DNA from: Streptomyces sp. ISL-94
GTDB lineage: Bacteria; Actinomycetota; Actinomycetes; Streptomycetales; Streptomycetaceae
Assembly: GCF_018614075.1 (NCBI RefSeq)
Contig: NZ_JAGGOZ010000010.1
Span: 1 to 64,000, forward strand
Reading direction: 5' to 3'
DNA length: 64,000 nt
Notes under the pieces: generated by a model
The model's input: only the letters and a program-made list of their open reading frames with translations
The model's database searches: none
What the model was told of the DNA's origin: nothing
In this document: one piece after another, positions 16,628 to 25,825 of the stretch
Numbering within the stretch: position 1 is the stretch's first letter
Layout: every line of letters begins with the position of its first letter
Position numbers and translations under genes: made by a program

Positions 16628-17329
16628 ATGTCGCCTTCCACTGAGCACTGGACCCCCACCCACGGCGAGCCGTACCGCCCCACCGCCTACCGGCCCGAGC
16701 GGATGCCGAGCACGGAATCCCTCGCGCGAGCCGCCGAGTTGCGGGCGCGGATGGACGAACGGCGGACCGTACGCCACTTCTCCCCCGACCCGGTGCCCGA
16801 GCAGGTCGTCCGGGACGCCATCGCGTGCGCCGCGACCGCGCCCTCCGGGGCGCACCAGCAGCCGTGGACCTTCGTCCTGGTCAAGGACCGGGCGGTCCGG
16901 CGGCAGATCCGCGCCGCCGCCGAGCAGGAGGAGGCGCTCTCCTATGACGGCCGCCTCGGCGACGAGTGGCTCGCCGCCCTGCGCCCCCTCGGCACGGACG
17001 CCGTGAAGACCCACCTCACAGAGGCGCCGGCCCTCGTCGTGGTCTTCCAGCAGCGCTACTGGCTCGGCCCGGACGGCACGAAGCGCAAGCACTACTACGT
17101 CGACGAGTCGGTCGGCATCGCGGTCGGCATGCTCCTGTCCGCCCTCCACCTGAGCGGCCTGGCGGCCCTGGTCCACACCCCGAGCCCGATGCGCTTCCTC
17201 TCCCACGTCCTGAACCGCCCCGAGAACGAGAAGGCCTTCGCGGTCATCCCGGTCGGCTACCCGGCGGAAGACTGCGAGGTCCCCGACCTGGTCCGCAAGA
17301 CCCTGGACCAGGTCATCGTCGAGGTCTGA
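16628..17329 (+). CDS. Iodotyrosine-deiodinase-like nitroreductase-family flavoprotein
   Basis: The 233-residue FMN protein has the nitroreductase fold, with RRTVRHFSPDPVPEQV near residue 45 and APSGAHQQPWTFVLVKD near 71. It carries the lid of iodotyrosine deiodinases. Glu102, Tyr106 and Lys127 fall exactly at the spacing of human IYD Glu157, Tyr161 and Lys182, which hold the zwitterion of halotyrosines. The C-terminal KHYYVDESVGIAVGMLLSALHLSGL and VPVGYP-like IPVGYPAEDCEVPDLVRKTLDQ also track the mammalian enzyme. This argues for reductive dehalogenation of halotyrosine rather than nitro reduction. There is no signal or membrane anchor, so it is cytoplasmic. No partner gene is evident; the neighbour upstream is a secreted phospholipase. 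Confidence 0.85.
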   Translation: MSPSTEHWTPTHGEPYRPTAYRPERMPSTESLARAAELRARMDERRTVRHFSPDPVPEQVVRDAIACAATAPSGAHQQPWTFVLVKDRAVRRQIRAAAEQEEALSYDGRLGDEWLAALRPLGTDAVKTHLTEAPALVVVFQQRYWLGPDGTKRKHYYVDESVGIAVGMLLSALHLSGLAALVHTPSPMRFLSHVLNRPENEKAFAVIPVGYPAEDCEVPDLVRKTLDQVIVEV

Positions 17330-17342
17330 CGCGGAAATGGAA

Positions 17343-17383
17343 CCGCCCCCGCTCCGGACTTGGGGGTACCGGAGCGGGGGCGG
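17343..17383. terminator. Bidirectional terminator
   Basis: CCGCCCCCGCTCCGG (17343-17357) pairs perfectly with 17369-17383 (15 bp, 11-base loop) between the convergent deiodinase-like gene and the P5C dehydrogenase gene. Confidence 0.8.
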
Positions 17384-17401
17384 GGTTCAGCGGGGCGGTG
17401 G

Positions 17402-19033
17402 TCAGCCCATGTGCGGGTAGCCGTAGTCGGTCGGGGCCACCAGGGTCTCCTTGATGGAGCGGGTCGAGGTCCAGCGCTGCAGGTTCGTCGCCGCGCCGGC
17501 CTTGTCGTTCGTGCCCGAGGCGCGGCCGCCGCCGAAGGGCTGCTGGCCGACGACGGCGCCGGTGGACTTGTCGTTGATGTAGAAGTTGCCCGCCGCGAAG
17601 CGGAGCTTCTCCATCGCGTCCGCCGCCGCGTAGCGGTCCCCGGCGATGATCGAGCCGGTCAGGGCATACGCCGAGACGGACTCCATCTGGGCCAGCATCG
17701 CCTCGTAATCGGCGTCGTCGTAGACGTGCACGGCGAGGATCGGGCCGAAGTACTCGGTCGTGAAAACCTCGTTCTCCGGGTCGGTGCACACGATGACGGT
17801 CGGGCGGACGAAGTAGCCCTCCGAGTCGTCGTACGTGCCGCCCGCGACGATCTCGCAGGTCGGGTCGGCCTTCGCCCGGTCGATGGCGGCCTTGTTCTTC
17901 AGATACGAACGCTCGTCGATGACGGCGCCGATGAAGTTGGTCAGGTCGCGGACGTCACCCATGGCGATGCCGTCGACCTCGGCTGCGAAGGCCTCCTTGA
18001 AGCCGTCGTTCCAGATCGAGGCCGGGATGTAGGCGCGGGAGGACGCCGAGCACTTCTGGCCCTGGAACTCGAAGGAGCCGCGGGTCAGCGCGGTCTTCAG
18101 GACGGCGCGGTCCGCGGACGGGTGCGCGACGACGAAGTCCTTGCCGCCGGTCTCGCCGACCAGGCGCGGGTAGGACTTGTACGTCTCGATGTTGTTGCCG
18201 ACCGTCTTCCACAGGTACTGGAAGGTCTTGGTCGAGCCGGTGAAGTGGATGCCCGCGAGCTCGGGGTGGTTCAGGGCCACCTCCGAGACCGCGATGCCGT
18301 CACCGGTGACGAGGTTGATGACGCCCTTGGGGAGGCCGGCCTCCTCCAGGAGCTCCATCAGCAGGACCGCGGAGTGGGTCTGCGTCGGGGACGGCTTCCA
18401 CAGGACCACGTTGCCCATGAGGGCGGGGGCGGTCGGCAGGTTGCCCGCGATGGCCGTGAAGTTGAACGGCGTGATCGCGTAGACGAAGCCCTCCAGCGGG
18501 CGGTGGTCGCTGCGGTTCCACACGCCGGCGGAGTTCGCGCCGGGCTGCTCGGCCAGGATCTGGCGGGCGAAGTGGACGTTGAAGCGCCAGAAGTCGACGA
18601 GCTCGCAGGGGGTGTCGATCTCGGCCTGCTGCGCGGTCTTCGACTGGCCCAGCATGGTGGAGGCGGCGAGCTTCTCGCGCCACGGGCCGGCCAGCAGCTC
18701 GGCGGCGCGCAGGATGATCGCGGCGCGGTCGTCGAAGGACATCGAGCGCCAGGCCGGGGCGGCGGCGAGGGCGGCGTCGACGGCCTCCTGCGCGTCGGCC
18801 TGGGTGGCGTTGCCGTAGGTGCCGAGCACCGACTTGTGGTCGTGCGGCTGGACCACGTCGAAACGCTCGCCGCCGCCCATCCGCTTGACGCCGTTGATCG
18901 TCATCGGGAGGTCGATCGGGTTCTCGGACAGCAGCTTGAGCTGCGTCTCGAGCCGTGCGCGCTCCGGGGTGCCGGGGGCGTACGAGTGGACCGGCTCGTT
19001 GACCGGCGCGGGGACCTGGGTCACAGCATCCAT
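17402..19033 (-). CDS. pruA: L-glutamate gamma-semialdehyde (P5C) dehydrogenase
   Basis: The 543-residue aldehyde dehydrogenase oxidises glutamate semialdehyde, formed from pyrroline-5-carboxylate, to glutamate with NAD. The NAD-binding ITPFNFTAIAGNLPTAPALMGN, the general-base glutamate region RLVGETGGKDFVVAHPSAD and the nucleophilic cysteine in FEFQGQKCSASSRAYIP are in place. The length and N-terminal extension fit the group 1 single-function P5C dehydrogenases. ATG at 19033 follows a GAAGAGG ribosome site. It is the second step after the proline dehydrogenase gene just upstream (19295-20221) on the same strand, although a hairpin sits between the two. Joint control by the PucR-type gene is likely. 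Confidence 0.95.
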   Translation of the reverse strand: MDAVTQVPAPVNEPVHSYAPGTPERARLETQLKLLSENPIDLPMTINGVKRMGGGERFDVVQPHDHKSVLGTYGNATQADAQEAVDAALAAAPAWRSMSFDDRAAIILRAAELLAGPWREKLAASTMLGQSKTAQQAEIDTPCELVDFWRFNVHFARQILAEQPGANSAGVWNRSDHRPLEGFVYAITPFNFTAIAGNLPTAPALMGNVVLWKPSPTQTHSAVLLMELLEEAGLPKGVINLVTGDGIAVSEVALNHPELAGIHFTGSTKTFQYLWKTVGNNIETYKSYPRLVGETGGKDFVVAHPSADRAVLKTALTRGSFEFQGQKCSASSRAYIPASIWNDGFKEAFAAEVDGIAMGDVRDLTNFIGAVIDERSYLKNKAAIDRAKADPTCEIVAGGTYDDSEGYFVRPTVIVCTDPENEVFTTEYFGPILAVHVYDDADYEAMLAQMESVSAYALTGSIIAGDRYAAADAMEKLRFAAGNFYINDKSTGAVVGQQPFGGGRASGTNDKAGAATNLQRWTSTRSIKETLVAPTDYGYPHMG

Positions 19034-19231
19034 GGGGGCACCTCTTCCGAGTGAAATCGTCGACTTCAGCCGAGAGGGACTGAAGCGGCGGCATAGATTG
19101 GGTGGCGGTCAGGGCTAGACCATCACGCGTTCGCGACAGCGGGCGAGTGAGAAGCCCTACGGGGCGGAGTCACGGGGCTGGTAACTCCTTCGTGGGGTCT
19201 ACAACCAGCATGGACCGGCTCAGCCGGCCGA

Positions 19232-19286
19232 TGAGCGGCGGTTGCCATCGCCTGGGGGCTCCCTGAGTGACGGCAACCGCCGCTCA
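19232..19286 (-). terminator. Hairpin between proline dehydrogenase and pruA
   Basis: TGAGCGGCGGTTGCC (19232-19246) pairs perfectly with 19272-19286, with a 25-base loop, immediately after the proline dehydrogenase stop. It may reduce read-through into pruA, which begins 260 bases further on. Confidence 0.6.
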
Positions 19287-19294
19287 CTGCATGC

Positions 19295-20221
19295 TCAGTT
19301 CTTGGTGATCATCGAGCGGACGAAGAAGAGCAGGTTGGCCGGCTTCTCCGCGAGACGGCGCATGAAGTAGCCGTACCAGTCCGTCCCGTACGCGGTGTAC
19401 ACACGCATCCGGTGGCCCTCTGCCGCAAGCCGCAGGTGCTCCTCGCTGCGGATGCCGTACAGCATCTGGAACTCGTACTCGTCCAGCTTGCGCCCGGCGG
19501 ACCGGGCGAGCTCCTGCGCGATGGCGATCAGACGCGGGTCGTGCGACCCGATCATCGGGTAGCCCTCGCCCTCCATCAGGATCTTCATGATGCGGACGTA
19601 CGCCCGGTCGACCTCGGACTTGTCCTGGTAGGCGACCTCGGCGGGCTCCTTGTAGGCGCCCTTCACGATCCGCACGCGGCTGCCGGCGGCGGCCAGCCGG
19701 CGGGCGTCGGCCTCGGTGCGGAAGAGGTAGGCCTGGATCACGCAGCCGGTCTGCGGGAAGTCCCGGCGCAGTTCCTCGTGGATGGCGAACATCGAGTCGA
19801 GGGTGGTGTGGTCCTCGGCGTCGAGGGTCACGGTGGTGCCGATGGCCGCGGCGGCCTTGACGACCGGGCGGACGTTGGCGAGGGCCAGCTCGTGACCGCC
19901 CTCCAGCGCCTGCCCGAACATCGACAGCTTCACGGACATCTCGACGGTCTCGCCGAGGCCGAGGTCCGCGAGGCGCTCGATGAGGTGGAGGTAGGCGTCC
20001 CGGGCGGCGTGCGACTGCGCCACCTCGGTGATGTCCTCGCCGACGACGTCGAGGGTGACCTCCAGGCCGCTGCGCGTGAGCCGCTCGACGATGGGGATGA
20101 CCTGGTCGACCGTCTCCCCGGGGATGAAACGGTTCACCACGGGCTTGGTCACCGGGGCGGCAGAGACGATACGGCGCATCGTGGCGCTGCGCGAGGCGGC
20201 GAGGATCACGGGACCCAGCAC
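19295..20221 (-). CDS. Proline dehydrogenase (monofunctional)
   Basis: The 308-residue FAD-dependent (beta-alpha)8 enzyme oxidises proline to pyrroline-5-carboxylate and passes electrons to the respiratory chain at the membrane. Family segments visible in order include VNRFIPGETVDQ, LDVVGEDI, VSVKLSMFG-like MSVKLSMFGQALEGG, VTLDAEDHTTLDSM, the RIVKGAYKEPAEVAY flavin region, and the C-terminal FQMLYGIRSEEHLRLAAEGHRMRVYTAYGTDWYGYFMRRLAEKP with its substrate-binding arginines. GTG at 20221 has GGAGGTG upstream and gives MLGPVILAAS, the usual actinomycete opening. It is divergent from a PucR-type regulator. Confidence 0.95.
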   Translation of the reverse strand: MLGPVILAASRSATMRRIVSAAPVTKPVVNRFIPGETVDQVIPIVERLTRSGLEVTLDVVGEDITEVAQSHAARDAYLHLIERLADLGLGETVEMSVKLSMFGQALEGGHELALANVRPVVKAAAAIGTTVTLDAEDHTTLDSMFAIHEELRRDFPQTGCVIQAYLFRTEADARRLAAAGSRVRIVKGAYKEPAEVAYQDKSEVDRAYVRIMKILMEGEGYPMIGSHDPRLIAIAQELARSAGRKLDEYEFQMLYGIRSEEHLRLAAEGHRMRVYTAYGTDWYGYFMRRLAEKPANLLFFVRSMITKN

Positions 20222-20392
20222 GGGGGCACCTCCTACGGGTGGCAGAAGAAAAGCGCGGGAGAAACGCAAGCAGAACCACCGTGAAACCTAAGGATCGCTT
20301 CGATCGTCTGCCATCGACAGCTGTCACGCATCCGTGTCCCGGATCTCATACATCTGTCTGAAGAGGCCGTCCGCGGGTGGGAGAATGTCCGG

Positions 20393-21688
20393 GTGAAGGG
20401 CGATTACCAGGACCTGGTGGACGAGATCTCTGCGCTGCTCGGCGCCCCGGCGACCCTGGAGAACCGAGACTTCCGCCTCATCGCCTTCGGCGCCCACGAC
20501 AGCGACGACGACACGGCGATGGACCCGGTACGGACCCGCTCGATCCTGACCCGCCAGTCGACGGCGGCGGTCCGCTCCTGGTTCGAGGGCTTCGGCATCG
20601 CCCGTGCTACCGGCCCAGTGCGCATCCCGGCGGCGCCCGAGGCCGGGGTCCTCCGGGGGCGGGTCTGCCTGCCGGTGCGGTACCGGGGCATCGCGCACGG
20701 CTACGTATGGCTCCTCGACCAGGAGCCCGGCCCCGGGGCGGCGGAGCTGGCCGCCGCCATGGAGGTGGCCGAGCGGATCGGGGTCCTGCTCGCCGAGGAG
20801 GCGAAGGCGGGCGCGGACCTGTCGCGGGAGTTCCTCGCGGTGCTCACTGCCGGGCGGGGCTGGCAGCAGGACGTGGCGGTGGCCGCGCTGCGGACGGCCC
20901 TGGGCCCGGGCGGGGACGGGCCGCACGCGGCGGTGTGCGTGGCGCCGTGGTCGGGGGAGCCGCCGGCGTCGGTGCCGGGCGCGGCGGCGGTGTGCGTCGT
21001 ACCGCGGCGCGGCGGCGGCGACACGGGCGGCGGTTCGGCGGACGGCAGCGCCGGCGGTACGGGGCCTGCGGCCGGCCCGGCCCTGGCGGTCCTGCTCCGG
21101 CTGCGCTCGACGGACGCGCTGGCTCCGGCCCTGGCGGCGGTGACCCGGCTGCTGCCGCGCGCCGGTGCGGGCGCGGGGGCCGGCGGGGCTTTGGGGGCTG
21201 GCGCGGGGGCCGGCGCGGCTGTGGGGGCCGGCGCGGGCGCGGCCTCCGACTCGGGGGATCCGCAGCGCGGTGGCGTGACCGCCGGGGTCGCCGACCCGGT
21301 CCGGGCCCTCGCGGAGCTGCCCGCCGCCTGGGAGCAGGCCGTGGCCGCGGCCCGGGCGGCCGCCGCGCAGCCACGGCTCGGCCCGGTCGCCCAGTGGTCG
21401 GCCATCGGCCCGTACCGGCTGCTGGCGGCCCTCGCCGCCGACCCTGTGGACGACCCGGCGGCCCGCGCCCTGCTGGTCCCGGCCCACCGCGAACTCGCCC
21501 GCACCGCCGAGGTGTTCCTGGACTGCGCCGGCCAGGCGGGCCGCGCGGCGGCGGCCTTGGGCATCCACCGCCAGACGCTGTACTACCGGCTCGCCCGGGT
21601 GGAGCAGCTGACCGGCCTCGACCTGGACGAGGGCGAGGACCGCCTGTTGCTCCACATGGCCCTGAAGGCGTCCCGCCTGCACGGCTGA
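20393..21688 (+). CDS. PucR-type transcriptional regulator of proline catabolism (likely)
   Basis: The 431-residue protein has an N-terminal sensory region (residues 1 to about 150). Its last 60 residues form the PucR C-terminal helix-turn-helix, [50 protein letters not shown]. It is divergent from the proline dehydrogenase gene with 171 bases between. Position and family (PutR-like activators) suggest proline-dependent control of both catabolic genes. An imperfect palindrome GATCGCTTCGATC at 20293-20305 lies in the shared promoter. The middle of the protein contains an alanine-glycine linker from a 30-bp DNA repeat, so length may vary between strains. GTG at 20393 is the start. Confidence 0.8.
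   Translation: MKGDYQDLVDEISALLGAPATLENRDFRLIAFGAHDSDDDTAMDPVRTRSILTRQSTAAVRSWFEGFGIARATGPVRIPAAPEAGVLRGRVCLPVRYRGIAHGYVWLLDQEPGPGAAELAAAMEVAERIGVLLAEEAKAGADLSREFLAVLTAGRGWQQDVAVAALRTALGPGGDGPHAAVCVAPWSGEPPASVPGAAAVCVVPRRGGGDTGGGSADGSAGGTGPAAGPALAVLLRLRSTDALAPALAAVTRLLPRAGAGAGAGGALGAGAGAGAAVGAGAGAASDSGDPQRGGVTAGVADPVRALAELPAAWEQAVAAARAAAAQPRLGPVAQWSAIGPYRLLAALAADPVDDPAARALLVPAHRELARTAEVFLDCAGQAGRAAAALGIHRQTLYYRLARVEQLTGLDLDEGEDRLLLHMALKASRLHG
21171..21240 (+). repeat. 30-bp tandem repeat inside the PucR gene
   Basis: Two and a third copies of a 30-base unit beginning GCGCGGGGGCCGGCG run head to tail at 21171, 21201 and 21231. They encode [20 protein letters not shown] and GAGA. The unit is a multiple of three, so copy changes keep the frame. 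Confidence 0.75.
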
Positions 21689-21747
21689 CGGGTTGGCCGA
21701 CGGCGGGCCGGCGGACGGGCGGAGGCCGGCGGCGGTTCCGGCTCCGC

Positions 21748-22338
21748 CTACTCCGAGTCGCCGCCCGGCGGCCGCGTCAGCGCGTCGGCGGCCCGCCGCA
21801 TGCCCTCGGTGAACTCGTCGGCGGTTGCCGCCGTCGCCGGGTCGAACAGCCACTGGATCATCAGCCCGTTCAGCAGCGCCTGGTAGAAGGCGCCGAGCGT
21901 GCGCACGTCCCGCTCGTCGAGCCGCTCCTCCGGGGTACCGGTCAGCATCGAGATCAGCCCCCGGCGCCCCTCGCCCTGCGAAGCCGCGAGCATGGCCCGC
22001 AGCTCCGGCCGCTGATCCCCGCTCAGCGCCACCTCCAGGCTGGCCGCCCAGATCCGGCCCGACTTCTCGTGCTGCGCCAGGACGGCTTCCCACATCGCAC
22101 GGAAGCGCTCCAGTGAGCCCCCCTCACCCTCCAAGCCGTCCTGGAAGACCTCCCCCCACTCCTCCATCAACGCGATGAAGGCCTGGGTGAGCAGGGCGTC
22201 CTTCGAGCCGTAGTGGTAGCCGATGGACGCCAGGTTCGTTCCCGAGGCGCTGACGATGTCGCGCGCGGTGGTGCGCACGAACCCCTTCTCGACCAGGCAC
22301 TTCTTGGCGCCTTCGAGCAGATCTTCGCGATGTCCCAT
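21748..22338 (-). CDS. TetR-family repressor of the adjacent efflux gene
   Basis: The 196-residue protein has the TetR DNA-binding domain (residues about 5-52, GFVRTTARDIVSASGTNLASIGYHYGSKDALL) and a helical effector domain. It faces the MFS gene at 22428 with 89 bases between the starts. That interval contains two copies of GTYCTAGAC, candidate operator half-sites. The arrangement is the usual local repressor with its drug exporter. The ATG at 22338 is preceded by AC-rich sequence without a good ribosome site. Confidence 0.87.
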   Translation of the reverse strand: MGHREDLLEGAKKCLVEKGFVRTTARDIVSASGTNLASIGYHYGSKDALLTQAFIALMEEWGEVFQDGLEGEGGSLERFRAMWEAVLAQHEKSGRIWAASLEVALSGDQRPELRAMLAASQGEGRRGLISMLTGTPEERLDERDVRTLGAFYQALLNGLMIQWLFDPATAATADEFTEGMRRAADALTRPPGGDSE

Positions 22339-22361
22339 GGCCCCACCGTAGCAAGACGGTT

Positions 22362-22396
22362 GTCCTAGACGAAAGTTCTACACAATCGTTCTAGAC
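22362..22396. promoter_or_regulatory. Repeated GTYCTAGAC sites in the tetR/MFS promoter region
   Basis: GTCCTAGAC at 22362-22370 and GTTCTAGAC at 22388-22396 are near-identical, same-strand sites 26 bases apart, each nearly palindromic around CTAG. CTAG is scarce in this genome, which makes the pair stand out. They lie between the two divergent starts and may be the sites of the TetR protein. Confidence 0.45.
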
Positions 22397-22427
22397 ATTC
22401 GTTTATGACATCTGTACATTGCTTCTC

Positions 22428-23984
22428 ATGACGAACCCCGCCGCCACAGCGCGCCTCGCCGGCCGCCGCGAATGGATCGCGTTCACCGTTCTCGTGCTGC
22501 CCCTGCTCCTGGTCTCGATGGACGTCTCCGTCCTCTACTTCGCCATCCCGGCCATCACCCGGGAGCTGGACCCCAGCGCCACCCAGCAGCTCTGGATCTT
22601 CGACAGCTACGCCTTCGCCCTCTCCGGCCTGCTGATCACGATGGGCTCGCTCGGGGACCGGATCGGCCGCCGAAAGCTGCTGCTGATCGGCGCGACCGCC
22701 TTCGGTATCGCCTCGGTCGGCGCCGGCTACGCCACGAGCGCCGAGATGCTCATCGCGGCCCGCGTCCTGCTCGGCATCGGCGGCGCCACCCTGATGCCCT
22801 CCACGCTGGCCCTCGTAAGGAACCTCTTCCAGGACGACAAGCAGCGCGGCAAGGCCATCGCCCTCTGGTCCGGGGCCATGACCGGCGGCATCGCCCTCGG
22901 CTCGGTGATGAGCGGTCTGATGCTGAACCACTTCCGGTGGGGCTCGGTCTTCCTGATCAACGTGCCCGCGATGCTGCTCCTGCTGGTCCTCACCCCGGTC
23001 CTGGTCCCGGAGTTCAAGGACCCGGCCCCCGGCCGCTTCGACCTGCTGAGCGTGCCGCTGTCCATGGCCGCCGTGCTGCCGGTCGTCTACGGGCTCAAGG
23101 AGATCGCCGCCGAGGGCTTCGAGCCCCTCTACCTGGGCTCGCTCGCCCTCGGGCTGGCCTTCGGGTACGTCTTCGTCCGCCGCCAGCGCACCCGTGACGA
23201 CGCCATGGTCCCCCGGGCCCTCTTCGGCAAGCGCGGCTTCGGGCCGGCCATCGGCCTCAACACCATCGCCGCCTTCGCCATGATGGGCTCGGCCTACTTC
23301 ACCACCCAGTACCTCCAGTCCGTGCTGGGCATGGGCACCCTGGAAGCCGCCCTGTGGAGTCTGGCCCCCTCGGTCGTGATCGGCGCCGCGGCCCCGGTCT
23401 CCGCGGCCCTGGCGCAGAAGGTGGAGCGGGCCTACGTCATCGCCGGCGGGTTCGTCCTCGCCGCCGCCGGATTCGCCCTGCTCGGCCTCGTGGACACCGA
23501 CTCCCTGTGGCTGCTGCTGACCGGCGCCGGGATGCTGGCCTCGGGCATGGTCACCGTGATGTCCCTGGTCTCGGACACGGCCCTCGCCTCGGCCCCCGCC
23601 GAGAAGGCCGGTTCCGCCGCCTCCCTGCTGGAGACGGGGCAGGAGTTCGGCGGCGCGCTCGGCATGGCGGTGCTGGGCAGCCTGAGCACCGCGGTCTACC
23701 GCAGCGACCTGGCGGACTCGGAGCCCGCCGTACGGGAGACCCTGGGCGGAGCGGTGGCCACGGCCCAGCAGCTCGGCGGGGCCGCCGGTGAGCAGGTGCT
23801 GACCCTGGCCCGCGAGGCCTTCGTCCACGGAATGCAGTACGCGGCCTGGGGCGGTACGGCGCTGCTGCTCGGGGCGGCGCTGCTCGCCGCGGCCCTGATG
23901 CGGGGGATGGAAACCCCTGCCCCGCCCGCGGCGGCGCAGGCCCAGGCTCCCGAAGCCGGCATGCAGGTGCCGACGTACAACTGA
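22428..23984 (+). CDS. MFS drug exporter of the DHA2 (14-helix) type
   Basis: The 518-residue membrane protein has about 14 hydrophobic segments. The DHA2 signatures are motif A (GSLGDRIGRRKLLLIG, near residue 80) between helices 2 and 3, and the motif C-like stretch GIALGSVMSG in helix 5. Members export cationic drugs, dyes or secondary metabolites with protons. ATG at 22428 gives MTNPAATARLAGRREW; no good ribosome site precedes it, so the start could also be the TTG three codons upstream. It is probably repressed by the divergent TetR protein. The substrate is unknown. Confidence 0.88.
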   Translation: MTNPAATARLAGRREWIAFTVLVLPLLLVSMDVSVLYFAIPAITRELDPSATQQLWIFDSYAFALSGLLITMGSLGDRIGRRKLLLIGATAFGIASVGAGYATSAEMLIAARVLLGIGGATLMPSTLALVRNLFQDDKQRGKAIALWSGAMTGGIALGSVMSGLMLNHFRWGSVFLINVPAMLLLLVLTPVLVPEFKDPAPGRFDLLSVPLSMAAVLPVVYGLKEIAAEGFEPLYLGSLALGLAFGYVFVRRQRTRDDAMVPRALFGKRGFGPAIGLNTIAAFAMMGSAYFTTQYLQSVLGMGTLEAALWSLAPSVVIGAAAPVSAALAQKVERAYVIAGGFVLAAAGFALLGLVDTDSLWLLLTGAGMLASGMVTVMSLVSDTALASAPAEKAGSAASLLETGQEFGGALGMAVLGSLSTAVYRSDLADSEPAVRETLGGAVATAQQLGGAAGEQVLTLAREAFVHGMQYAAWGGTALLLGAALLAAALMRGMETPAPPAAAQAQAPEAGMQVPTYN

Positions 23985-24041
23985 CCGGTACAGGTGCGGC
24001 AGCACATGTGAGTGCCGGTGCGGGGTGTCCGGCGGAACGCA

Positions 24042-24073
24042 GAAGGGCCCGGGGGTCTCCCCCCGGGCCCTTC
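24042..24073. terminator. Bidirectional terminator between MFS gene and serA
   Basis: GAAGGGCCCGGGG (24042-24054) and its complement (24061-24073) form a 13-bp stem with a 6-base loop between the convergent genes. Confidence 0.8.
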
Positions 24074-24088
24074 GCCGTGTCGTGCGGG

Positions 24089-25678
24089 TCAGCCGAGGCT
24101 GACCGTGCGCGCCGAGACCGCGCCGATCTCGTCCGAGATCTCCGCGAGGACGTTCGCCGGGACCTCCGCGTCGACGGTGAGGACCGCGAGGGCCTCGCCG
24201 TGCGCCTCGGCGCGGGCGACCTGCATGCCCGCGATGTTCAGGCCGGCCTCGCCGAGGATGCGGCCGACGGCGCCGACCACGCCCGGGCGGTCGGCGTAGC
24301 GCAGCACGGCCATGAAATCCGCGAGCGCCAGGTCCACGTCGTACTCGCCGATGCCGACGATCTTCTGAAGGTGCTTCGGGCCCGCGAGGGTGCCGGAGAC
24401 CGACACCTCCTGGCCGTCCGTCAGGGTGCCGCGGACGGTCACCATGTTGCGGTGGTCCGGGGACTCCGAGCTGGTGGTCAGGCGCACCTCGACACCGCGC
24501 TCCTGCGCGAACAGGGGGGCGTTGACGTAGGAGACGGTCTCGTCGACGACGTCCTCGAAGACGCCCTTGAGCGCGGAGAGTTCGAGCACCTTGACGTCGT
24601 GCTGGGTGATCTCGCCGTAGACCTCGACATCGAGGCGGACCGCGACCTCGCCCGCGAGGGCGGTGAAGATGCGGCCGAGCTTCTCGGCGAGGGGCAGGCC
24701 GGGACGGACGTCCTCGGCGATGACGCCGCCCTGGACGTTGACCGCGTCCGGTACGAGCTCACCGGCGAGCGCGAGGCGCACCGACTTGGCGACCGAGACA
24801 CCGGCCTTCTCCTGGGCCTCGTCCGTGGACGCGCCGAGGTGCGGGGTGCAGACGACCTGGTCGAGCTCGAAGAGCGGGGAGTCCGTGCAGGGCTCCTTCG
24901 CGTACACGTCGAGGCCGGCGCCGGCGACCCGGCCCTCCTTGATGGCCGTGTACAGCGCGGCCTCGTCCACGATCCCGCCGCGGGCGGCGTTGACGATGCG
25001 GACGGACGGCTTCACCTTGTGCAGGGCCTCGTCCCCGATGAGACCGAGGGTCTCGGGGGTCTTGGGCAGGTGCACGGTGATGAAGTCGGCGACCTCGAGG
25101 AGCTCGTCCAGCGTCAGCATCTTGACGCCCATCTGGGCGGCGCGCGCGGGCTGTACGTAGGGGTCGTACGCGACGACCTTCATGCCGAAGGCCGACATGC
25201 GCTGCGCGACCAGGACGCCGATGCGGCCGAGGCCGACGACGCCGAGGGTCTTCTCGCTGAGCTCGACACCCGTGTACTTGTTCCGCTTCCACTCACCGTT
25301 CTTCAGGGCGGTGTTGGCCTGCGGGATGTTGCGGGCGGTGGCGACGAGCAGACCGCAGGCCAGCTCGGCGGCGGTCACGATGTTCGAGGTCGGGGCGTTG
25401 ACGACCATCACGCCGGCCTTGGTGGCGGCGGAGACGTCCACGTTGTCCAGGCCGACGCCGGCGCGGGCGACGACCCGCAGCTTCCTGGCGGCGGCGATGG
25501 CCTCGGCGTCCACCTTGGTGGCGGAGCGGACGAGGATCGCGTCGACGTCGACGATCGCGGGCAGCAGCTCGGCGCGGTCAGCGCCGTTGCAGTGCCGGAT
25601 CTCGAAGTCCGGGCCGAGCGCCTCGACGGTGGCAGGCGACAGCTCTTCGGCGATGAGTACGACAGGTTTCGAGCTCAC
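24089..25678 (-). CDS. serA: D-3-phosphoglycerate dehydrogenase
   Basis: The 529-residue enzyme oxidises 3-phosphoglycerate to phosphohydroxypyruvate, the first step of serine synthesis. The N-terminal substrate and NAD domains contain VLIAEELSPATVEALGPDFE, the Rossmann motif GVVGLGRIGVLVAQR, and VHLPKTPETLGLIGDEAL with the catalytic region NAARGGIVDEAALY and CTPHLGAST. The long C-terminus holds the intervening ASB domain and an ACT domain (from about residue 455), the serine-sensing part of type I SerA. GTG at 25678 is preferred because GAGGA precedes it; another GTG lies four codons upstream. It lies downstream of ilvC on the same strand but behind a strong terminator. Confidence 0.95.
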   Translation of the reverse strand: MSSKPVVLIAEELSPATVEALGPDFEIRHCNGADRAELLPAIVDVDAILVRSATKVDAEAIAAARKLRVVARAGVGLDNVDVSAATKAGVMVVNAPTSNIVTAAELACGLLVATARNIPQANTALKNGEWKRNKYTGVELSEKTLGVVGLGRIGVLVAQRMSAFGMKVVAYDPYVQPARAAQMGVKMLTLDELLEVADFITVHLPKTPETLGLIGDEALHKVKPSVRIVNAARGGIVDEAALYTAIKEGRVAGAGLDVYAKEPCTDSPLFELDQVVCTPHLGASTDEAQEKAGVSVAKSVRLALAGELVPDAVNVQGGVIAEDVRPGLPLAEKLGRIFTALAGEVAVRLDVEVYGEITQHDVKVLELSALKGVFEDVVDETVSYVNAPLFAQERGVEVRLTTSSESPDHRNMVTVRGTLTDGQEVSVSGTLAGPKHLQKIVGIGEYDVDLALADFMAVLRYADRPGVVGAVGRILGEAGLNIAGMQVARAEAHGEALAVLTVDAEVPANVLAEISDEIGAVSARTVSLG

Positions 25679-25825
25679 GTGGGTCCTCACAAGTCCAGTG
25701 CGGACGGCCGTCCCGACGGCCGCAGGCGGTGGAGGGGGTAGCCGCGTGGAAGACGCACGACACTGTGGGCCTGACGCGTTGTGTTGAGCAGTGTATAAGC
25801 GCTGACGGACCGGATTTCCGCCTGT

